A stretch of 47,240 bases of DNA from Marinomonas aquimarina (GTDB lineage: Bacteria; Pseudomonadota; Gammaproteobacteria; Pseudomonadales; Marinomonadaceae), in assembly GCF_900089755.1 (NCBI RefSeq), contig NZ_FLOC01000023.1, positions 1 through 47,240 on the forward strand. The letters are read 5' to 3'. The position numbers were made by a program, and so were the translations under genes. Positions 1 to 8,290 of the stretch are shown here, piece after piece (position 1 is the stretch's first letter; each line of letters starts with the position of its first letter). Under the pieces are notes generated by a model. That model was not told the DNA's origin. It saw only the letters and a list, made by a program, of their open reading frames with translations, and made no database searches.

Positions 1-30
1 ATCGATGCTTAAGATGCTAATGTTCTTCAT
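1..30 (-). CDS. 5' end of a leftward gene (partial)
   Basis: Read on the minus strand, an ATG at 30-28 is preceded by a strong AAAAGGAGCG ribosome site about 8 nt away. The frame stays open to the window edge and gives MKNISILSID. Only ten codons are visible, so no function can be assigned. The strong ribosome site is the main reason to believe it. The gene would be divergent from the phosphate-transporter gene that starts near 420. Confidence 0.5.
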   Translation of the reverse strand, partial: MKNISILSID

Positions 31-404
31 AGGGCTCGCTCCTTTTAACTTGGATGCCGGACAGGCTTTTGTTTACACATTAAGCATGGCACATGGTTAG
101 GAGGGCGAGTCCATCTTATTTCCCACAAGATTTGTGCATGGTGTGGGAGGGGTATCTTACCCCGATTCAGATTTGCATCCTCGATAGAATCCTAGCTATA
201 TCGTAGCCCCATCCTAACTTTCCCCTTACAAAGGGGAAGGGACATGAAATACTGCAGAAATAAAAACTAACTCTTCCTCTTCAGAAAAAGAAAGAGAAAT
301 ATCTCAAGAAAATCCCGTCGCGCTCACCAATATTTAATCAATTATGCATCCTACCCTGCAGTAATATTATGGTCATTTATCGTTTATAGCATGAGCTTTT
401 TCAA
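31..404. other. Divergent intergenic region
   Basis: About 375 bases separate the leftward partial gene from the rightward transporter gene. I see no open frame with a ribosome site here. The only clear structure is an inverted repeat at 218-240, listed separately. Promoters for both flanking genes must lie here, but I could not place -35/-10 pairs with confidence. Confidence 0.5.
218..240. repeat. REP-like inverted repeat
   Basis: The left arm CTTTCCCCTT (218-227) pairs with AAGGGGAAGG (231-240) across a 3-nt ACA loop. Nine of ten pairs are perfect and one is a G-T wobble. It has no T-run on either side, so it does not look like an intrinsic terminator. Short C-rich/G-rich hairpins of this style occur as dispersed intergenic repeats in many gammaproteobacteria. 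That it is dispersed in this genome is inference. Confidence 0.45.
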
Positions 405-419
405 ATGGAGGTGGTTGCT

Positions 420-1574
420 ATGAATAGTTCTGAGGTGTTACAAGCCCCTAAGGTTTCAACGGGGAGTCGTTGGCCGCAATGGTTAGCAGTGGTTGTGCTG
501 GTATATGTGTTGATCAGTGCGGTCAGTATGATTGGTTCCGGTTTTAAAGCGGCAACGGGTGGTCAGGCGCAGGAACTGTTTGAATTTGCCTCGAACCCAT
601 ATGTAGGCCTAGTCATTGGTATTGTGGCTACGGCCCTGATTCAATCTTCTTCAACCGTAACTTCTCTTATCGTTGGTATGGTCGCAGGTGGTTTACCAGT
701 AACGATTGCTATCCCAATGATTATGGGATCCAACGTGGGGACCACGGTAACGAATACCCTAGTCAGCTTAGGTCATGTACGCGATAAGAATGAGTTCCGT
801 CGCGCTTTCTCTGCAGCGACGGTGCATGATTTCTTTAACCTAATCGCAGTGGCAATCTTCTTACCATTGGAAATCATGTTTGGTTTTCTGGAGCAGGTGG
901 CACTGTGGCTATCAACGTTCTTAATCGGCTCTGACAGCTATTCTATGTCTGATATCAATGTCATTAAGATGCTGACTAAGCCTTTCGTGAATGCGATGGG
1001 GGATGTGACCAGTGTTTTACCTGGCGTGTTGGGCAGTGTGGCTCTGATTATTGTCGGTCTTTTGTTTATTTTCGCTGCGATTACTTACATTGGCAAACTG
1101 TTAAAAGTATTGATGGTTGGTAAAGCCAAAGAAGTGCTGCATTCCGCTATTGGCCGTGGCCCTGTCACCGGTATTGCTTCAGGGGCTTTAGTCACGACTT
1201 TTGTGCAATCCTCTTCAACGACGACCAGTCTTATGGTGCCACTTGCAGGATCAGGTACATTCAGCTTGAAGCAAATCTACCCATTCATGTTAGGGGCTAA
1301 TATTGGTACAACGGTAACGGCGTTATTGGCTGCGACAGCGATTTCTGGTGCGCTGGCAGTAGCGGCGTTGGAAATTGCCTTGGTGCATTTCTTATTTAAT
1401 GTGTTTGCTGTGTGCGTGATTTTTGGTTTGCCGTTACTGCGCAATCTTCCCATTATCGGCGCGGAGTGGTTAGCAGGCATTGCCGCTGAGCGAAAAGTCT
1501 TTGCTGCTGCATGGGTATTGGGTGTCTTTATTGCTGTGCCTCTTTTAATGATTGCTGCAAGTATGGCCTTGTAG
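420..1574 (+). CDS. Na/Pi cotransporter family protein (NptA/SLC34-like)
   Basis: This is a polytopic inner-membrane protein of about 384 residues. It shows the family hallmark of two inverted-topology repeats, each with a QSSS motif: QSSSTVTSL in the N-terminal half and QSSSTTTSL in the C-terminal half. Each is followed by a GSNVGTT or GANIGTT element. These are typical of sodium-dependent phosphate cotransporters of the NptA/PNaS family. No C-terminal PhoU-like domain is present, so it is the short form. An in-frame ATG exists at 405, but the GGAGG ribosome site lies downstream of it at 407-411. The ATG at 420, 8 nt after that site, is therefore the better start. Direction of transport is not readable from sequence; bacterial members include Pi exporters. 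Confidence 0.87.
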   Translation: MNSSEVLQAPKVSTGSRWPQWLAVVVLVYVLISAVSMIGSGFKAATGGQAQELFEFASNPYVGLVIGIVATALIQSSSTVTSLIVGMVAGGLPVTIAIPMIMGSNVGTTVTNTLVSLGHVRDKNEFRRAFSAATVHDFFNLIAVAIFLPLEIMFGFLEQVALWLSTFLIGSDSYSMSDINVIKMLTKPFVNAMGDVTSVLPGVLGSVALIIVGLLFIFAAITYIGKLLKVLMVGKAKEVLHSAIGRGPVTGIASGALVTTFVQSSSTTTSLMVPLAGSGTFSLKQIYPFMLGANIGTTVTALLAATAISGALAVAALEIALVHFLFNVFAVCVIFGLPLLRNLPIIGAEWLAGIAAERKVFAAAWVLGVFIAVPLLMIAASMAL

Positions 1575-1601
1575 GCGTCCACAACAGAAGGAATCTGAAC
1601 T

Positions 1602-1820
1602 ATGTCTGATTTAGAACGTATGTCGAAGGAAGAGCTTAGAACGATCCTGAATGAAACAGAACAGCATATTCATGAGATTCGAGCCGAGTTAGAAAAGCGT
1701 GATTCGGAGATTCAGCATGAAGAAGTTGAGGGCATCCGATTGAGTCCGGAGTGGACCCCTGTACAGTGGGGCAAAGTGCGAACATTCTTTGAGATGGTAT
1801 TAGAAGAGTTGCGCAAATAA
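1602..1820 (+). CDS. Small coiled-coil hypothetical protein
   Basis: This is a 72-residue acidic protein with no signal peptide or membrane segment. Residues 1-45 are rich in Glu, Lys, Arg and Leu with heptad-like spacing and should form a helix or coiled coil. The C-terminal part (LSPEWTPVQWGKVRTFFEMV) has two Trp residues and may pack as a second helix. It starts 27 nt after the Na/Pi transporter stop with an AAGGAATC-type ribosome site, and the terminator at 1843-1866 follows it. It is thus probably co-transcribed with the transporter. I do not recognise a family and assign no function. Confidence 0.7.
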   Translation: MSDLERMSKEELRTILNETEQHIHEIRAELEKRDSEIQHEEVEGIRLSPEWTPVQWGKVRTFFEMVLEELRK

Positions 1821-1841
1821 GCCTAACCATGCAACTCGATA

Positions 1842-1872
1842 GTAAGCCGACTGAGAAATCAGTCGGCTTTTT
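1842..1872. terminator. Bidirectional intrinsic terminator
   Basis: AAGCCGACTGA pairs with TCAGTCGGCTT around a short GAAA loop, followed on the plus strand by a TTTTTTATTTT run. It ends the transporter/small-protein unit. The 3' end of the leftward acetyltransferase gene overlaps its right arm and U-tract. Confidence 0.85.
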
Positions 1873-4297
1873 TATTTTCTAATACTTCTTTTGGAGCCAT
1901 CCCCAGCTTTTCTTTTACGCTGTCAATAAACTTAGGCGTGAGACGCACGTAGGCGGTTACTAGGCTGATGTCATCAGGGTCGCGTTTAATGGTGAAGCCG
2001 ATGCGACGACAGAAGTCGATCATGCGCTTGTTCTCCGCCAATACGGTGCCTTTCATCTCTTTAATGCCTTTGAAATTCGCCACCAGGATCAGTCGGCGCA
2101 TGAGTAAGGCCGCTAAGCCATGGCCTTGGTAGTCGTCCCCAATCACGACCGCGAATTCACAGCTCTGATCATCAAAGTTGTCACTAAAGCGCGCAGCGCC
2201 CATCATCACTTGCTGGCCGTCCTTTTCCCCCACCACAATCAACGCCATTTCACGGTCATAGTCGATGTGTGACAGGCTCGCGACCATGCGCGGGGTGAGT
2301 TCTGAAATGTTAGCAATGAAACGGAAGTAACGACTTTCATGGGACAAGTTTTTCACGAAGTCAGCCATCATATCGGCATCACGAGGTAAAATCGGACGTA
2401 TGGTCACCTCTTGGCCATCACGTAGGGTTGCTTGCTTCACCCATTGTCTTGGGTAGGGTTGAATCGATAAGTGCTCATAGCGCCTTAGCTTGCCACAACC
2501 TTTGAGCCGCGCGGTGACGTCCGCAAAGATACTGCCACTTTCATGAATCCGTACATCGGCCAGCTCTAAGTATTCAAACTCTGGGAGCTCACAGACCATG
2601 GTTGAAAAGCTACGCAGCAGGTCTTCTAACTCAAACGATTCCACATTCGGGAAAGCGCGATGGATTAAATCTTTGGACAAAATAGTATTGAGTGGTGGTA
2701 GTGCCACGGCTTCGGTTTGATGGTGCCATTGGTTAGCCCCTTCAAGCGAAAGACCAATAGCAGGCCCAAACACTGGGTCGCGAAATGCGCGCAGATGGAT
2801 CGGTGCCTGCAGTAAGAAATTGGTTTGTCGGCGACTGATCAAACGGAAGTTAAACAGGTCAAAAACCTCTTTTAAATCCTCGGCAGTGGGTTTTTTATTA
2901 CCGCCTTTGATCAATTCTTTTAACTTAGTGCGCGCGGCGGCGACATCGATATTAAAACGAAATGCATGGCTGTCCGGCATTTGTTTGGCCAGCATCTGGT
3001 TGCGATGGAACTGGACGAGGAACTGGAAGCCTTCGATGGCGGCTTCAGGCGTTCGAAAAGTTGGAATGCCTGCTTCGTTAATGCGTGTCCGCAGTGCCAC
3101 CATGTTGCCGCCGCCGAGCATACATACCATCACCAGCTTCTTCTGCTTCTTATGCAGTTGTAGCACCTGATCGTACAAAGACACCATATTGATCAAAGCG
3201 GTGGGGCTGAGCATGAGTAGCACTGCGCCACACTCTTTGTCTGCAAGGGCCGTTTCCGCAAGGTCGACAAACAGGTTTGCCTCACAGCTGGCCCAAGCGG
3301 TAGTGACACTGCCAACGCTACCTCGGCCCGCCATAATAGCTTCGAGCTTGTCCCTTAATTCATCATTAGGTGTCAGTAAGTTAATGTTTACTTCGGCTGC
3401 TCGCTGCGCGGCTAATTCCCCTGGGCCTGAACCATTACCGATAATCATCAAAGAGCCATCTTTCACGCGACGGGCATTGGTCATGACCGAGGCGGCGGCA
3501 ACTAAGTCATTCAAGCGGTGGCCTCGTACAGCGCCAGTACGACTTAAGGCGGCATCCAGTACGCGCGGATCAGCGCCGACATCGTGTTCCGTTACCACGG
3601 CCACGGGTTTGGAGCGGCTGGCGGCACGAAGGCTACTGAGAAAGCGAGTCGTCGAGCCAATCTTTTGTAGGTACATCAAGATCGATTGGCTTTCAAAATC
3701 ATTGGATAAATAGTCGAGTACTTGCGATGGCATGACATCAATCGGGCTGCCCATACTGACCACTTGAGAAAAGCCAATGCCCTGCCATGTTGCCCAATCT
3801 ACTAGAGCGCTGGCCACGGTGCCTGATTGCGACAGTAGCGCCAAGCGGCCTGGGATGGGTTGGGTGAGACCGAGCCATGCTGAGAAGCCTTGCTTGGGGC
3901 GACACATGCCAAAGCTGTTGGGCCCGATTAAGCGCACGTTATGCTGTCGTGCCGCTTTTAAAATGTCCTCAGGGCTTTCCTCTGAGCCCATAAAAACCAG
4001 TAGAGCAGGGATCGACAGTTGGCCACATTGTTCAATGATGTGAGTTAACAGGCGTGGGTCTTCACCAGCGAGAATAGCGAGGTCAGGTGCTTTGCTTAAT
4101 TCGTCTAATGATGCCAATTGGGTAAAAGGCAACACGCCGACACTTTCGTCCGGTTCTACTCCAAATAAAGACGTCTTGCTGCGTCGGCCTCCGTATGACA
4201 GGGCGTGCAGAACCGCATGCAGAATAGGGTTAAGCCGGTCTTGTCCGGTGAAGACCAATATTGAGCTGGGGGCTAACAGTGGCTGAAGTGCGTGCAT
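1859..4297 (-). CDS. Pat/PatZ-type protein lysine acetyltransferase (NDP-forming acyl-CoA synthetase-like plus GNAT)
   Basis: This protein has about 812 residues. The N-terminal two thirds look like an NDP-forming acyl-CoA synthetase: a CoA-binding Rossmann fold, succinyl-CoA-ligase-like domains (LIGPNSFGMCRP, LALLSQSGTVAS) and a remnant ATP-grasp module (DPVFGPAIGLSLEG, ALPPLN). The C-terminal ~185 residues are a GNAT domain with an acetyl-CoA pyrophosphate loop (YQGHGLAALLM) and a typical NKRMIDFCRRIGF helix. This architecture is that of PatZ/YfiQ, which acetylates metabolic enzymes such as acetyl-CoA synthetase. E. coli PatZ has about 886 residues; the shortfall appears to lie in the first part of the ATP-grasp domain. 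An upstream ATG gives 826 residues, but an AGGGAG site sits 7 nt before the ATG at 4297, which is preferred. The gene is divergent from a deacetylase-like gene. Confidence 0.88.
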   Translation of the reverse strand: MHALQPLLAPSSILVFTGQDRLNPILHAVLHALSYGGRRSKTSLFGVEPDESVGVLPFTQLASLDELSKAPDLAILAGEDPRLLTHIIEQCGQLSIPALLVFMGSEESPEDILKAARQHNVRLIGPNSFGMCRPKQGFSAWLGLTQPIPGRLALLSQSGTVASALVDWATWQGIGFSQVVSMGSPIDVMPSQVLDYLSNDFESQSILMYLQKIGSTTRFLSSLRAASRSKPVAVVTEHDVGADPRVLDAALSRTGAVRGHRLNDLVAAASVMTNARRVKDGSLMIIGNGSGPGELAAQRAAEVNINLLTPNDELRDKLEAIMAGRGSVGSVTTAWASCEANLFVDLAETALADKECGAVLLMLSPTALINMVSLYDQVLQLHKKQKKLVMVCMLGGGNMVALRTRINEAGIPTFRTPEAAIEGFQFLVQFHRNQMLAKQMPDSHAFRFNIDVAAARTKLKELIKGGNKKPTAEDLKEVFDLFNFRLISRRQTNFLLQAPIHLRAFRDPVFGPAIGLSLEGANQWHHQTEAVALPPLNTILSKDLIHRAFPNVESFELEDLLRSFSTMVCELPEFEYLELADVRIHESGSIFADVTARLKGCGKLRRYEHLSIQPYPRQWVKQATLRDGQEVTIRPILPRDADMMADFVKNLSHESRYFRFIANISELTPRMVASLSHIDYDREMALIVVGEKDGQQVMMGAARFSDNFDDQSCEFAVVIGDDYQGHGLAALLMRRLILVANFKGIKEMKGTVLAENKRMIDFCRRIGFTIKRDPDDISLVTAYVRLTPKFIDSVKEKLGMAPKEVLENKKAD

Positions 4298-4535
4298 GCA
4301 AAAATCTCCCTGACTGACCTGTAGCGAACGTCCTGGCAAATGCCCTCGCTCAACAACAGAGAATGCATCGATGAATAGCAGTCTAGACCAATGTCGGATA
4401 GGCTGCCTAGTGCAAACTATGGCTTGATATAAGGCAGTTCACGTATGATCACCTTATAGTAGCCTTAGATGGCGACTCGATGAATAACAATAATAGCGCC
4501 CCTTGATGTGGGTACAGAATTTTACGGATACCAAT

Positions 4536-5459
4536 ATGAGCACAGCTTACCTGACGCACCCTTTGTGTGAAGAACATAAGCTTGGGGAAGATCACCCTGA
4601 GTCTCCACAACGGCTAGAAGCCATTCAAAATCGCTTAATAGCCGGACAATTGATGGACTTTATGCGTTGGCGCGAGGCGAATGAGGTCACCGTAGAGCAG
4701 CTCAATGCCACTCATGATCCGAACTATGTGGCGTCGATTTTTGCCAAAGCCCCAGAGCAAGGTCATGTGGAACTGGATCAAGAAACGCTGATGATGCCGC
4801 ACACATTGGACGCCGCATTGCGTGCTTCTGGCGCCGTGGTGCAGGCGGTCGATATGATTATGAGTGGTGAAGTGCAAAATGCTTTCTGTGCCGTGCGGCC
4901 ACCGGGTCACCACGCCGAATACGATAAAGCCATGGGCTTCTGCTTATTCAATAACATTGCCGTTGGTGCCCGCCATGCCCTAAACCAGCATGGCATTGAG
5001 CGCATTGCCATCGTTGACTTTGATGTGCACCATGGTAATGGCACAGAGGATATCTTTAAAAATGATCCGCAGGTGTTGTACGCTTCTAGCTATCAGCATC
5101 CGTTGTTTCCTTATCCCGATCCAGGGGCTTCCCACGACAACATCGTACATATGCCGTTGGAGAAAGGCTCAAAAGGCGAAGACTTTCGCGCGGCCTATGA
5201 GTCGGAATTGTTCCCTGCTTTAGATGAATTCAAACCACAGTTATTGATGATCTCAGCCGGCTTTGATGCATTAGCCGAAGATCCTATGGGACAACTACGT
5301 TTGCGTGAGGACGATATTGTCTGGGTCACAGAGAAACTGATGGATGTGGCGGAGCGTCATTGTCAAGGGCGTGTGGTCTCGGTGTTAGAAGGTGGCTACA
5401 ACACAGATGCCTTAGGGCGTGCGGTATTCAGTCATTTAAAAGCGATCATGAAATTGTGA
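4536..5459 (+). CDS. Class II histone deacetylase family hydrolase
   Basis: This is a cytoplasmic zinc amidohydrolase of about 307 residues. It carries the deacetylase signatures: RPPGHHAEYDKAMGFCLFNN (tandem catalytic His), IVDFDVHHGNGTED (zinc-ligand Asp and His) and SAGFDALAEDPMG (third ligand Asp). Bacterial members act on acetylated lysines, acetylpolyamines or related amides; substrate cannot be told from sequence. Being divergent from a protein acetyltransferase suggests, but does not prove, lysine deacetylation. A polyamine substrate is an alternative, since polyamine biosynthesis genes lie at 22.8-25.2 kb. An upstream ATG at 4503 is possible; I prefer the ATG at 4536, where the conserved N-terminus (STAYLTHP) begins. 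Both starts have weak ribosome sites. Confidence 0.88.
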   Translation: MSTAYLTHPLCEEHKLGEDHPESPQRLEAIQNRLIAGQLMDFMRWREANEVTVEQLNATHDPNYVASIFAKAPEQGHVELDQETLMMPHTLDAALRASGAVVQAVDMIMSGEVQNAFCAVRPPGHHAEYDKAMGFCLFNNIAVGARHALNQHGIERIAIVDFDVHHGNGTEDIFKNDPQVLYASSYQHPLFPYPDPGASHDNIVHMPLEKGSKGEDFRAAYESELFPALDEFKPQLLMISAGFDALAEDPMGQLRLREDDIVWVTEKLMDVAERHCQGRVVSVLEGGYNTDALGRAVFSHLKAIMKL

Positions 5460-5490
5460 TTTCATAAGCTTACACTCTCTAACCAATAGA

Positions 5491-5510
5491 AACGGTTTGG
5501 AACGGTTTTG
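5491..5510. repeat. Tandem 10-bp direct repeat upstream of the BLUF gene
   Basis: AACGGTTTGG is followed at once by AACGGTTTTG, two 10-mers that differ at one base. A 10-bp period places both copies on the same DNA face, as expected for paired regulator sites. They lie about 70-90 bp before the BLUF start. The binding protein is unknown. Confidence 0.4.
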
Positions 5511-5578
5511 TAATGTTTTGCCTTTGCTGATGACCATACACTCATTACTCCAGCATCATCTAATGTACGGAGGGAGTG

Positions 5579-6001
5579 ATGAGTTTTGTTCGTTTAATTT
5601 ATGCGAGTAGAGCGACTGCAGCGTTCCAACCGTCGTCCATTCAGTCGATCCTTCAAGCCGCCCGAAGAAACAATAGCCAAAATGGTGTCACTGGCGTGCT
5701 GTGTTTTAATCAGCTCGGCTTTCTGCAGTGCCTCGAAGGTAAGCGCTCTGATGTCAACCGCACCTTTGAGCGTATTTTGCGCGACCCACGCCATGATCAT
5801 GCAGAAATCATTTGTTATCGATATACAGATCAACGTGAGTTCGAGAACTGGAACATGGGGTATTTGCAAAACAACCAAGTCATGCGCGACCTGTTAATGC
5901 GAAATACTGGATCAACTGAGTTTTTACCGCTAACACTGATTCCAGAAGACGCGTTTGCCATTTTGAAGGATGTGCGCAATATCATTGAAGACAGCATGTA
6001 A
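5579..6001 (+). CDS. Stand-alone BLUF photoreceptor
   Basis: This 140-residue flavin-binding blue-light sensor consists of a BLUF domain (about residues 3-95) and a ~45-residue helical tail, with no fused output domain. Numbering from the upstream GTG codon, the key residues can be matched to AppA: Tyr9 (LIYAS), Asn33 (NNSQNGVTG), Gln51 (FLQCLEG), and Trp92 and Met94 (NWNMG). All residues needed for the photocycle are present. Short BLUF proteins such as BlsA, PixD or PapB signal by binding a partner. The ATG at 5579 sits just after a GGAGGG site; a GTG at 5576 would add one residue. The partner is not encoded beside it; the downstream genes are on the opposite strand and encode a transporter. 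Confidence 0.92.
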   Translation: MSFVRLIYASRATAAFQPSSIQSILQAARRNNSQNGVTGVLCFNQLGFLQCLEGKRSDVNRTFERILRDPRHDHAEIICYRYTDQREFENWNMGYLQNNQVMRDLLMRNTGSTEFLPLTLIPEDAFAILKDVRNIIEDSM

Positions 6002-6008
6002 CAACAAG

Positions 6009-6037
6009 CTTAGGCGCAAGTGCGCCTAAGCCGTTTT
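6009..6037 (+). terminator. Intrinsic terminator after the BLUF gene
   Basis: CTTAGGCG and CGCCTAAG form a perfect stem (6009-6030) followed by CCGTTTTG. It separates the BLUF gene from the convergent TRAP operon, whose stop codon lies just beyond. Confidence 0.65.
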
Positions 6038-6040
6038 GCC

Positions 6041-8179
6041 TTAGGCGACTGACAGAGAGCTCGCGCGCGCCTTACGTGAGTAAATAAACAGACCGATAAA
6101 CAGCACCAAGCCTGCGCTGTCGATCAGTATATTATGATGTGGCCAGAGCATCAGCAGAGCCGCCACGCCGGATAAGATACGTAAGGCAATGTTCAGTGGC
6201 CCTTCCAGATAACCTTCCATAAAGCCGACAAAGGCGTACAAGCCGAATAGGGCAAAGACAAAGATACGTAACACATCTGTTGTCTCACCACCGATAAAAT
6301 TGGTGTAGGCCAACAGTAGCGGCACTATGTATAAGCCCTTCGCCAGTTTCCATGCCATAAACCCCGTCGACATCGGTGGTGTCTTGGCAATGGCCGCCGC
6401 AGCAAAGGCGGTCAGACAGACGGGTGGGGTGACGTTGGAGTCCTGTGATAACCAGAAGATAATCATATGTGCAGATAGCAGGGCAGCGCTTAATACCGTT
6501 GGATTCAAGGCTTGTTCCAGTAACTGACCTTTAAAATCTCCTGGTACTTGGGCTATCAATGCAGTGGCATCCGCTTGGCTCATGGGGGCTGACAGCAAAG
6601 CGTACTTCTCTGGATCAATCAGCATAAAGATCACCTTGGCCTGCTCTGGCAAATTGCCTGCCATGATCAAATCGATCAAGTGTGATTCAGCGATCAAGTT
6701 GTACAGTGCTGGTGCCGAGAGTGTGGCCAAGACAATGTACGCCGCAGTGACGGGAAGCCCCATCCCCAGAATTAACGATGCCAATGCCACCAACGCCAGC
6801 ATGATAAACAAGCTACCGCCAGACCACTCCGAGATCATCAGGGAAAAGGTATTGCCAATACCTGTCATGGCGACCACGTTGACCACCAAGCCAACAGCGA
6901 CCAGCAGAATGGCTGTCGTCGCCATATTACGTGAGCCCTGCGCCAAAGCGTCGAGGATGTCTCTGAACTTCATGGGATGTTTTGACAACCAAGAAGAGAC
7001 GATCACGGCGAGGATGGAAATCCCTGCAGCATAAGTGGGGGTAAAGCCATAAATCAATAGGGCTACCAAGACCGCTAGCGGTAATAGGAAGTGCCAGCCT
7101 TCTTTAAATACTTCGCCAAAGCTTCGAGTATCCAGTTCAATCGCATGGGCATGGGAGCGCATGGCTTCAACACGGACATAGAAGCCCACCGACATAAAGT
7201 ACAGCAAGGCCGGCAGAGTCGAGACAGCGATGATTTCCACATAGGGAATCTGTGTGTAAGATGCCATGATAAAGGCACCTGCCCCCATGACTGGCGGCAT
7301 CAACTGGCCACCGGTCGACGCGGCGGCTTCGACACCAGCGGAGAAGCGTGCCGGAAAGCCCGCCTTACGCATCATGGGAATGGTAATCACGCCAGTGGAT
7401 ACGGTGTTGGCAACCGAAGAACCCGAGACCGAGCCCATCAAGCCAGAGCCCAATACGGCAACAAAACCAGGTCCACCAACGAAACGACCGGCAGCACAAC
7501 GCGATAATTCGATAATGAAATCCCCCGCGCCGGATTTCACTAGGAAGGCACCAAACAGAATAAACATGAACACATAAGTCCATGAAATGCGGGCAATGGA
7601 GCCAAACATGCCTTCAGAAGAGAAATAGGAGCGGAACATCACCGTCTCAAGGCTGAGTCCGGCAAAGCCAAAGATGCCGTCGATATAAGGGCCCCACCAG
7701 AAGACATAGGTGAGCGCGACCAAGATCAAGCTTGGAATAAACCAGCCCGTGGTACGTCGAGTCAGCTCTAGGGCAATAGCAATGGCAACAAAAGAGACGA
7801 TCCAATCACTGGTGATAAAGTTTACCCCGCGATCGTACAGGGCATCCTCAAATAGAATCAGATAAATGGTGCAGGCAATAGCGACTACACCGATGGCCAG
7901 ATCCAATGTCAGCGCCCAGCGGCGGCCTCTGGCAGAGGACGATTTAAAGGCGGGCACCATCAAGGCACAAATCAGGGCAAAGCCACTGAAGTGAATGGCG
8001 GACACCCACAGCTCTGACAGGGTACCTAGGGTGTTAAAGTAAATATGAGCCAAAGCAAACAACACTCCGACCCAATAAATTAAGCGTCCAGTGTGCGAGT
8101 GTTCGTCTCGCTGCTCAAGCTCGAGACTTTTCAGCTTATCCTGCATTTCCTGGTCTTGGTGAACCTGACTCTCAGACAT
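6041..8179 (-). CDS. TRAP transporter permease, fused 4TM/12TM subunit
   Basis: This 712-residue membrane protein fuses the small (DctQ-like, N-terminal four helices) and large (DctM-like, about twelve helices) TRAP subunits. That fusion is the form found with TAXI-type binding proteins. Visible elements are a cytoplasmic acidic N-terminus (about 40 residues), the DctM-type segment GSVSGSSVANTVSTGVITIPMM, and VTAAYIVLATLSAPAL. It drives Na+-coupled uptake of a substrate delivered by the periplasmic receptor encoded directly upstream at 8291-9319. The two genes are separated by 111 nt containing a strong hairpin. Substrate is not predictable; TAXI systems have been linked to dicarboxylates and glutamate-like compounds. 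Confidence 0.93.
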   Translation of the reverse strand: MSESQVHQDQEMQDKLKSLELEQRDEHSHTGRLIYWVGVLFALAHIYFNTLGTLSELWVSAIHFSGFALICALMVPAFKSSSARGRRWALTLDLAIGVVAIACTIYLILFEDALYDRGVNFITSDWIVSFVAIAIALELTRRTTGWFIPSLILVALTYVFWWGPYIDGIFGFAGLSLETVMFRSYFSSEGMFGSIARISWTYVFMFILFGAFLVKSGAGDFIIELSRCAAGRFVGGPGFVAVLGSGLMGSVSGSSVANTVSTGVITIPMMRKAGFPARFSAGVEAAASTGGQLMPPVMGAGAFIMASYTQIPYVEIIAVSTLPALLYFMSVGFYVRVEAMRSHAHAIELDTRSFGEVFKEGWHFLLPLAVLVALLIYGFTPTYAAGISILAVIVSSWLSKHPMKFRDILDALAQGSRNMATTAILLVAVGLVVNVVAMTGIGNTFSLMISEWSGGSLFIMLALVALASLILGMGLPVTAAYIVLATLSAPALYNLIAESHLIDLIMAGNLPEQAKVIFMLIDPEKYALLSAPMSQADATALIAQVPGDFKGQLLEQALNPTVLSAALLSAHMIIFWLSQDSNVTPPVCLTAFAAAAIAKTPPMSTGFMAWKLAKGLYIVPLLLAYTNFIGGETTDVLRIFVFALFGLYAFVGFMEGYLEGPLNIALRILSGVAALLMLWPHHNILIDSAGLVLFIGLFIYSRKARASSLSVA

Positions 8180-8246
8180 AATGTACAGCCTATAACGTCA
8201 TCTTGAGGCGCGTACTTGCGCATCGATGTTGGAAAACAAATGCGGT

Positions 8247-8270
8247 AGAGAGCAGCGCAGGCTGCTCTCT
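8247..8270. promoter_or_regulatory. Intercistronic hairpin between TAXI receptor and permease
   Basis: AGAGAGCAGC (8247-8256) and GCTGCTCTCT (8261-8270) form a perfect 10-bp stem with a GCAG loop. In the minus-strand transcript it lies just after the receptor stop and before the permease start, with no U-run. Such hairpins after binding-protein genes commonly protect the upstream mRNA or cause partial termination, so the receptor is made in excess. That role is inferred. Confidence 0.65.
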
Positions 8271-8290
8271 CATAGTGCTAAGTCATGTGA

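Noticed and set aside
2820..4043. Plus-strand open frames of 88-174 codons opposite the acetyltransferase.
   Set aside because: They are antisense shadows of a well-supported GNAT/acyl-CoA synthetase gene with no ribosome sites or recognisable domains.
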